Shown here piece after piece: positions 7,401-11,372 of a DNA stretch of 11,372 bases (position 1 is its first letter; each line of letters opens with the position of its first letter). The stretch spans positions 1 to 11,372 of the forward strand of contig JBMYXZ010000045.1 in the NCBI GenBank assembly GCA_049608925.1, written 5' to 3'. This DNA comes from JBMYXZ01 sp049608925 (lineage in GTDB: Bacteria > Pseudomonadota > Alphaproteobacteria > JAGOMX01). The notes under the pieces are model-generated. The model was given only the letters and a program-made list of their open reading frames with translations, had not been told where the DNA came from and did no database searches. The position numbers and the translations under genes are program-made.

Positions 7401-7903
7401 ATGCTTTGGAGGAAGCGCAGAAAGGCTCACAAAAAGTTGATAAGTCTTGGACACCGCAGATTAATATGGGTATTCCAGTGTTCATTCCAGAGGAATACGT
7501 TGATGACTTATCTGTACGATTAGGTCTGTATAGGCGCCTGTCATATCTAGAAACATCCGCGGAAATTGAAGATTTTGCCTCTGAAATGATTGATCGTTTT
7601 GGCAGCATTCCTGATGAAGTTCAGAACCTGCTATTTATTATGGAATTGAAACAGCGGTGCAGAAAGGCAAACATTGAAAAGATTGATGCTGGCATCAAGG
7701 GCGCGGTAGTTACCTTTAGAAATGATCAAGCTTTAAATCCAGAAAAATTAATGGGCTATATTCAGCAAAATGCAGGCGTCATTAAAATTCGTCCAGATCA
7801 AAAAATGGTATACATGGGCTTGTGGAATAGCCCAGGCACCCGCATGAAAGCTGTCAGTGATGTTGTAGCCGAGCTTGTTGAGGTGTCCTCTACCACCACC
7901 TAG
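4484..7903 (+). CDS. mfd: Transcription-repair coupling factor Mfd
   Basis: An 1139-residue ATP-dependent translocase that removes RNA polymerase stalled at DNA damage and recruits UvrA. Length fits the family (E. coli about 1148). The N-terminal UvrB-like module shows PAWDCLPYDRNSP at 63-75 and has no working Walker A, as expected. The CarD-like polymerase-interaction domain is at about 470-525 (GDYIVHEDHGIGQF). RecG-like motor motifs follow: Walker A GDVGFGKT 620-627, DEEQ 721-724, TATPIPRT near 747-754, and QLRGRIGRS near 890-898. The C-terminal TRCF regulatory domain begins around 995. No frameshift or missing motor residue was seen. The ATG follows the hydrolase stop with zero spacing and has no good Shine-Dalgarno, so it probably relies on reinitiation. 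The 3' end overlaps the convergent LOG gene by 14 nt. Confidence 0.98.
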   Translation: MFLESLKPQKIASCPDGYIGFALHKLFKSKGPLLHIAKDDRQMASLASALEFIDPEVRVLTIPAWDCLPYDRNSPRPDISAKRMEAFSCLPTNGIVITTLNSLLQRIPPESIVRGFQQVISKDASLDIENFISTLPKHGYFRSSTVRETGEYAVRGGIIDIFPSGSDIPYRIDLFGDTVDSIRTFDPMSQRSLDHVTSFSLGAVGEVQLDAEAIDNFRSTYIKEFGAKSTADQIYTAITSGQKPSGFEHYLPLFYPEMGTIVDIIGCPTVSVDHHIQQELDNRYNDIEDYYQTRKTYLIGKQNEQAYRPLPPEKLYILEPELLERLKTFNCVAISPFTEDGEDLEHAGAKSHTSILGKKGDQNASIYTVLTEIIKQARSNKKKVLICVSSIGVGERIVKNLSEIGSITPVCVQNLGDIKPVSWSIVDIEHGFETDTLLLLTEQDIFGERQSRPRRRIRKPEMLIQEASSLQQGDYIVHEDHGIGQFISLETVSADGSKHDCLLLHYHGNDKLFLPVENLSLLSRYGSEDSNVKLDKLGAAGWQARKSKVKERIKEIAADLLKIAVERKLRKGEIFRSENEQYENFAAKFPYTETDDQNRAISETLNDLKSGIAMDRLVCGDVGFGKTEIAMRAAFAVANSGKQVAIVVPTTLLCHQHFKNFQARFLGSGITVASLSRLVSAKDKKIVQNGLTSGDVNIVIGTHSLLSKNVNFKNLGLVIIDEEQHFGVTQKERLKHLKSEVHVLTLTATPIPRTLQMAMTGVRDMSIIATPPVDRLAVRTFVNTYDPVIIKEAIEREVHRGGQVFYVCPRVADLGKVFDELQEIVPDVRVACAHGQMPATELEKVMLGFSNGESDVLLSTNIVESGIDIPSANTMIIHRADRFGLAQLYQLRGRIGRSKTRAYAYLTLPINQPLSDTAQKRLEVMQSLDSLGAGFQLASYDLDIRGAGNLLGDKQSGHIQEVGVELYQQMLSDALEEAQKGSQKVDKSWTPQINMGIPVFIPEEYVDDLSVRLGLYRRLSYLETSAEIEDFASEMIDRFGSIPDEVQNLLFIMELKQRCRKANIEKIDAGIKGAVVTFRNDQALNPEKLMGYIQQNAGVIKIRPDQKMVYMGLWNSPGTRMKAVSDVVAELVEVSSTTT

Positions 7904-8480
7904 AAACGAGATCTGGGCCTGTATCCAGTGGCATTTCATTCAGCGTGTCGAGCAGCGAATCGGGAGACGGAATAATTTTGTAAAATTCTCGATGTTCAGG
8001 CCGGACAAATGTTTCCTTAATCATATTCGCCACAAAAGTATCGAATAATGGAGACCAATACTTATTCGTATCAATGAAGATTATGGGCTTATTATGCAAA
8101 CGTAGCTGCTTCCAGGTAAGAATCTCACATATTTCATCTAATGTTCCAAAGCCACCGGCTAGAACAACAAAAGCATCCGAACGCTCGTACATCAAACGTT
8201 TTCTTTCATGCATCGTATTTACGATAACAAGCTCAGATATGCCTTTATGCCCCACTTCTGTTTCATGCAAGTGTTGTGGGATAAACCCTGTTGTATGACC
8301 GCCATGCTTCATGACACTGTCAGCAACAACGCCCATTAAACCTACCTGCCCGCCTCCGTAGACAAGGCCTATATCATTTTCAGCTAGGATTTTACCAAGA
8401 TTAGAGGCTGCTGATTTAAATTCGTCCGATGCGTTATTTGATGATCCACAGTAGACACATATATTTTTGGCTGATTCCAT
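7890..8480 (-). CDS. LOG-family phosphoribohydrolase (TIGR00730)
   Basis: A 196-residue LOG/lysine-decarboxylase-like protein. Relatives hydrolyse nucleoside 5'-monophosphates (AMP or cytokinin riboside phosphates) to base plus ribose 5-phosphate. Seen: CVYCGSS 8-14, YGGGQVGLMG 41-50, the MHERK active-site segment at 90-94, and LAGGFGTLDE at 107-116. The last is the family signature PGGxGTxxE with its proline replaced by alanine (A108); the downstream glutamate is kept, so activity may be retained. Bacterial members usually serve nucleotide salvage; plant hormone production cannot be assumed. It is the last gene of the minus-strand run, 14 nt after rpoH, with AAGGA about 12 nt before its ATG, so it is likely co-transcribed with rpoH. 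It overlaps mfd by 14 nt at its 3' end. Confidence 0.93.
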   Translation of the reverse strand: MESAKNICVYCGSSNNASDEFKSAASNLGKILAENDIGLVYGGGQVGLMGVVADSVMKHGGHTTGFIPQHLHETEVGHKGISELVIVNTMHERKRLMYERSDAFVVLAGGFGTLDEICEILTWKQLRLHNKPIIFIDTNKYWSPLFDTFVANMIKETFVRPEHREFYKIIPSPDSLLDTLNEMPLDTGPDLVSRWW

Positions 8481-8494
8481 ATCAGTTTCTTTCC

Positions 8495-9409
8495 TTAATT
8501 TATTTCATTGTACCTTGGGCTCATTCTTTTTTCTAAGGCTTTTTGCTTTACAGAACGTTGTAGTTTCTCAAAAGCTTTTTGCTCAATCTGCCGAATTCTC
8601 TCACGGGACAAGTCCATTTCATCTGCAATATCTGATAATGTAGGTGGGTTGTCGGATAATTTACGGCACATCAAAATATGTTGCTCACGGGCCGAAAGAC
8701 TATCCATTGCAGACTTCAGAAGCTCTCGTTTCTTATCGAGATCATCGCTGTTCATCAAAATTAGTTCTTGATTCTCCCTATCATCCTCTAACCAGTCTTG
8801 CCATGAACCTCCTTCAGCATCTTTAAGGGGGGCATTTAAGGAATAATCAGGCCCAGACAGGCGCTGATTCATGTCCTTGACAGATTCCTTACTGACCTTT
8901 AGTTTTTCTGAAATTAAGGTAAGAGATTTTTCTGATAATGTATCCCCCATTTCACGCTCTTCAAGCTGATTTTTAAGTTTCCGCAGGCTGAAAAACAGCT
9001 TTTTCTGATCACTTGTTGTGCCCATTTTAACCATTGACCATGACTTTAGCACATAGTCCTTAATACTGGCCTTAATCCACCAAGTAGCATATGTAGAGAA
9101 CCGAAACCCCTTTTCAGGGTCAAAACGTTCAAGAGCTTTGATTACTCCAATAGTTCCTTCTGAAATCAAATCTTGAAGTGGAAGCCCGTAGCCACGATAT
9201 CCAAAAGCTATTTTACTCACTAGTTTAAGGTGTGAGTTTACGATTCTGCGAGATGCAGACCTGTCTTTTGATTCGACATATTGACGCGTGAGGCTAAGCT
9301 CTTCCTCAGCAGTCAACAGTGGATATTTTTGTATTCTAGCTAGGTAGGAACGTATCCCGAGGGTTTCCCCTGTACCATTATTCCTTTTGCGATCTATCTC
9401 AGTAGCCAT
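8495..9409 (-). CDS. rpoH: Heat-shock sigma factor RpoH (sigma-32)
   Basis: A 304-residue sigma-70-family factor directing RNA polymerase to heat-shock promoters. Region 1.2/2.1 lies at about 18-75; region 2.2 includes SEGTIGVIKALERFDPEKG (83-101); region 2.4 includes FSTYATWWIKASIKDYVLKS (104-123). The diagnostic RpoH box, QKKLFFSLRKLK at about 135-146, separates it from housekeeping RpoD. Region 4.2 has a helix-turn-helix at about 257-284 (LSDIADEMDLSRERIRQIE). Length matches RpoH (about 285-305). The C-terminus carries a short repeat, QKAFEK then QKALEK. The ATG at 9407-9409 is preceded by AGGGG with a 4-nt spacer, and that ribosome site can pair with an upstream CCCC in the leader. It lies 79 nt after parB and 14 nt before the LOG gene. 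Confidence 0.96.
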   Translation of the reverse strand: MATEIDRKRNNGTGETLGIRSYLARIQKYPLLTAEEELSLTRQYVESKDRSASRRIVNSHLKLVSKIAFGYRGYGLPLQDLISEGTIGVIKALERFDPEKGFRFSTYATWWIKASIKDYVLKSWSMVKMGTTSDQKKLFFSLRKLKNQLEEREMGDTLSEKSLTLISEKLKVSKESVKDMNQRLSGPDYSLNAPLKDAEGGSWQDWLEDDRENQELILMNSDDLDKKRELLKSAMDSLSAREQHILMCRKLSDNPPTLSDIADEMDLSRERIRQIEQKAFEKLQRSVKQKALEKRMSPRYNEIN

Positions 9410-9413
9410 ATAA

Positions 9414-9449
9414 CCCCTATAAATACTTCATGTACTTATATTGTAGGGG
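9414..9449 (-). promoter_or_regulatory. rpoH leader hairpin occluding the Shine-Dalgarno, thermometer-like
   Basis: Read on the minus strand, CCCCTA (9444-9449) is a perfect complement of TAGGGG (9414-9419), which contains the rpoH ribosome site 4 nt before the ATG. Inside, AATAT (9438-9442) can pair with GTATT (9422-9426, one G-U pair) across a 1x2 internal loop, leaving an 11-nt apical loop. The fold would hide the ribosome site, like known RNA thermometers, and would fit temperature control of rpoH. The loop also carries ATG AAG TAT TTA TAG, a four-codon frame ending on the ribosome site. Complementarity is seen; function is inferred. Confidence 0.5.
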
Positions 9450-9488
9450 AAAAAAATCTTAAAATGCCTAACGATAAGTTAACGAATG
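9450..9488 (-). promoter_or_regulatory. parB-rpoH spacer, weak promoter candidate
   Basis: The upstream half of the 79-nt parB-rpoH gap. On the minus strand it has a TAAGAT -10-like hexamer followed by a run of seven T and CCCC. A TTAACT lies 15 nt ahead of it, too close for a standard -35. No sigma-32-like -35 is evident. rpoH may be read from the parAB transcript or from a promoter inside parB. Confidence 0.2.
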
Positions 9489-10373
9489 TTAAATGGCTTG
9501 TGACGTTTCTTCAATTTTTGACAGTCTTGTAATAAGTTCGTCCAGTTCTTCCAGAGATGAAAACTTAAGACTGATGTTGCCTCTATGGCCATCAATCCGG
9601 ATATCCACCTTAGTTTTGAGGACGCGTTCTAATTGATGCTCAAGATTCAAAATATCATCATCCTTACTGTGGTGTGATTGCTTGCGCCCTGAGTTTTGAT
9701 CGCGTGCACGCTGTTCGACCTCACGCACATTGAGATTCTTTTCAATGATTTCCTGAGCAAGCTTTTCAGGATCATTAGAGTTGATCAGCGCACGCGCATG
9801 GCCTGATGATATTTTACCTTCATTCACCATATTCTGTACTGATTCAGGCAAGTTCAATAATCTCACCAAGTTTGCAATATGGCTTCGACTCTTTCCAACC
9901 TTCTTGCCGAGTTCATCTTGTGTGTAACCTCTAGAATCCAATATTTGCTTGTAGCTATGGGCTTCCTCAATTGGTGACAAGTCCTGGCGCTGGATGTTCT
10001 CAATCAGTGCGCTTTCAAAACTAATATCGTCGGTCATCTCTTTAACGACGACAGGTACTTCTTCTAACCTAAGCTTTGAAATAGCTTGCCAACGCCTCTC
10101 CCCAGCAATTATCTCATACTGTCCATTTTCTGTTTCGCGCACCAGGAGTGGCTGTAAAAGACCATAGTGCCTGATGGAATCAGCGAGTTCATTTATTTCT
10201 AGATCAGTAAATCGCTTTCTTGGTTGATTTCGGTTTGGATGAATCTGTTTTACAGGCACAACCATATAATCTTTTTTCTTTTGGGTATTTCCATCTCTAT
10301 CAAGGGAGTCAGTTCCCAATAAAGCTGATAACCCTTGCCCTAAAACCTTCTTAGGCGACGCGCTTGCACTCAT
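9489..10373 (-). CDS. parB: Chromosome-partitioning protein ParB
   Basis: A 294-residue chromosomal ParB/Spo0J: a CTP-dependent clamp that loads at parS sites and spreads to organise the origin region for segregation with ParA. The N-terminal ParA-contact motif GLGxGLSALLG-type is at about 10-20. The CTP-binding fold has NRNQPRKRF (48-55), GLLQPLLVR (71-79), GERRWQA (91-97) and ENIQRQDLSPIEEA (125-138). The parS-binding helix-turn-helix is at about 150-171 (TQDELGKKVGKSRSHIANLV), followed by ISSGHARALI (188-197). A charged linker (225-240) leads to the C-terminal dimerisation domain. The start overlaps parA by 23 nt, with AGAGGG about 4 nt ahead, so translation is coupled. No parS was found within the window. 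Confidence 0.97.
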   Translation of the reverse strand: MSASASPKKVLGQGLSALLGTDSLDRDGNTQKKKDYMVVPVKQIHPNRNQPRKRFTDLEINELADSIRHYGLLQPLLVRETENGQYEIIAGERRWQAISKLRLEEVPVVVKEMTDDISFESALIENIQRQDLSPIEEAHSYKQILDSRGYTQDELGKKVGKSRSHIANLVRLLNLPESVQNMVNEGKISSGHARALINSNDPEKLAQEIIEKNLNVREVEQRARDQNSGRKQSHHSKDDDILNLEHQLERVLKTKVDIRIDGHRGNISLKFSSLEELDELITRLSKIEETSQAI

Positions 10374-11142
10374 AAATCCCTCTATCCTTCTTTATTATCT
10401 CAGCAGCTAACTTTATATATGCTCTAGATCCAGAGCTGGTTACATCGTAAATAAGTGCTGGCAATCCGTGTGAGGGTGCCTCACTAACTTTAACATTCCT
10501 AGGGATCACTGTGTTCAATACAAGATTCCCAAGTGTGCCTCTAACATCCTGTTCAACCTCAAGATTAAGAGAATTCCTTTTATCAAACATCGTCAATAGT
10601 ATTCCAAGAATCTTAATCTGAGGATTTAATTTGTCTTTAATTATCCCTACAGACTTAATAAGATGGCTAAGCCCCTCAAGCGCATAAAATTCACATTGAA
10701 GAGGTATAACAATTGAATCAGCCGCAACAATTGCATTTATCGTCAATAATCCCAGAGCTGGTGGACAATCGATGATGATATAGTCATATTTCTCTTTATA
10801 GTCTGCTAGCTTACTTTTGAGAAAGTACTCCCGTTCTGATTGCGTGCTTAGTTCAACATCAATGGCAGCAAGATCGGGGGTAGACGGTAAAAGTGTCAGG
10901 TGGGGAATGGCAAGCATTCTCTCGACATTATTAATGTCTTCCTTTGCCGTCAGCACTTCATACATTCCTGAATTATATTTTGTATGGTTGCCACTTACAC
11001 CAGTTGATGCATTACCTTGAGGATCTAAGTCTATCAATAATGTTTTTTTGGAAATGGCCGCAAATGCAGTTGCCAAGTTAATTGCAGATGTTGTTTTTCC
11101 AACGCCCCCCTTTTGATTGGTAACTGCAATGACATGGGTCAA
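10351..11142 (-). CDS. parA: Chromosome-partitioning ATPase ParA
   Basis: A 263-residue ParA/Soj-type ATPase that binds DNA as an ATP dimer and moves ParB-parS complexes. The deviant Walker A KGGVGKTT is at 11-18 with signature K11 and catalytic-loop K16; the Walker A' DLDPQGNAS is at 38-46 (D40); the Walker B IIIDCPPAL is at 122-130. It lacks the N-terminal winged-helix of plasmid type Ia ParA, consistent with a chromosomal protein. ATG 11140-11142 is forced, since a stop codon lies two codons upstream and the Walker motif begins at residue 11. The nearest good ribosome site, AGGAG, sits 14 nt upstream, unusually far. It follows rsmG by 13 nt and overlaps parB by 23 nt. Confidence 0.97.
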   Translation of the reverse strand: MTHVIAVTNQKGGVGKTTSAINLATAFAAISKKTLLIDLDPQGNASTGVSGNHTKYNSGMYEVLTAKEDINNVERMLAIPHLTLLPSTPDLAAIDVELSTQSEREYFLKSKLADYKEKYDYIIIDCPPALGLLTINAIVAADSIVIPLQCEFYALEGLSHLIKSVGIIKDKLNPQIKILGILLTMFDKRNSLNLEVEQDVRGTLGNLVLNTVIPRNVKVSEAPSHGLPALIYDVTSSGSRAYIKLAAEIIKKDRGIYECKRVA

Positions 11143-11155
11143 GGAATTGCTCCTG

Positions 11156-11372
11156 TTATTTTTCTCTTATGTTTTTTACCTTGATTATCACCCCGGCACA
11201 AGAGCCTTTCTGGTCGAATACATCATAATCAAAATCAAATTGTTTTTGAGCCTCAATAATTTCATCTTTATAGCTAGCACCCTTCATAAAAACTCCATTG
11301 TGACCGAATTTATGAGTAAGGCGAATCAAGCCACAAAGATCTGTAAATGCTCGAGCAGTCACAAAATCTTGA
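11156..11372 (-). CDS. rsmG: 16S rRNA methyltransferase RsmG (GidB), C-terminal part
   Basis: The C-terminal portion (about 72 residues) of RsmG, which makes the N7-methylguanosine at G527 of 16S rRNA (E. coli numbering) using S-adenosylmethionine. The frame stays open to the window edge on the minus strand. The segment QDFVTARAFTDL is the conserved family motif near the end of the methyltransferase fold, so GTG at 11360-11362 is an internal Val, not a start. Next come FMKGASYKDEIIEA and the closing GVIIKVKNI strand, as in the family. Full-length members are about 200-220 residues, so two thirds lie outside the window. Its place just ahead of parA-parB is the widespread arrangement near bacterial replication origins. 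High confidence despite truncation. Confidence 0.9.
   Translation of the reverse strand, partial: QDFVTARAFTDLCGLIRLTHKFGHNGVFMKGASYKDEIIEAQKQFDFDYDVFDQKGSCAGVIIKVKNIREK

Noticed and set aside
8471..8485. CTGAT/ATCAG inverted repeat over the LOG start codon
   Set aside because: Only 5 bp with a 5-nt loop, common by chance in AT-rich DNA, and partly constrained by coding sequence.

Overview
This window looks like ordinary chromosome from a moderately AT-rich alphaproteobacterium. The assignment rests on gene families: a diiron Coq7 ubiquinone hydroxylase, a heat-shock sigma factor RpoH with an intact RpoH box, a Tat-exported DUF882/YcbK protein, and a chromosomal rsmG-parA-parB block. The lineage is inferred; no rRNA is present. 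Twelve protein genes fill almost the whole window, two of them cut by its edges. No gene-free stretch exceeds about 145 bases, and I see no tRNA, rRNA, CRISPR array, insertion sequence, prophage or integration scar.

Layout. (1) Positions 1-485, plus strand: 3' part of coq7. (2) Positions 472-2646, minus strand, read right to left: a split-barrel flavin-binding (PNPOx-like) protein, a Tat-exported YcbK-like M15 protein, and a fold-type II PLP threonine/serine dehydratase. The last two overlap by 7 nt. (3) Positions 2790-7903, plus strand: a site-2-protease-like M50 membrane protease, a proline-iminopeptidase-family hydrolase, and mfd, whose ATG directly follows the preceding stop codon. (4) Positions 7890-11372, minus strand, read right to left: rsmG (partial), parA, parB, rpoH and a LOG-family phosphoribohydrolase, with gaps or overlaps of 13, -23, 79 and 14 nt. 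Both convergent junctions (coq7/dehydratase and mfd/LOG) overlap by exactly 14 nt, so neither has room for a separate terminator.

How the genes relate. RsmG-ParA-ParB is the usual ribosome-methylation plus chromosome-partition cluster. Here it is followed by the heat-shock sigma factor and a nucleotide-salvage enzyme in a compact codirectional unit. Mfd serves transcription-coupled repair. Coq7 serves respiratory quinone synthesis. The other genes are metabolic or envelope functions with no obvious shared pathway.

Most of the window is housekeeping, and I found no convincing undescribed multigene system. The best leads are local. The rpoH leader can fold so that its Shine-Dalgarno sequence is paired, resembling an RNA thermometer. 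A 9-bp palindrome abuts the ribosome binding site of the PNPOx-like gene, which itself has two well-placed starts, one adding a signal peptide. The iminopeptidase-family hydrolase has lost several family-signature residues, including a Glu that normally reads the substrate N-terminus.
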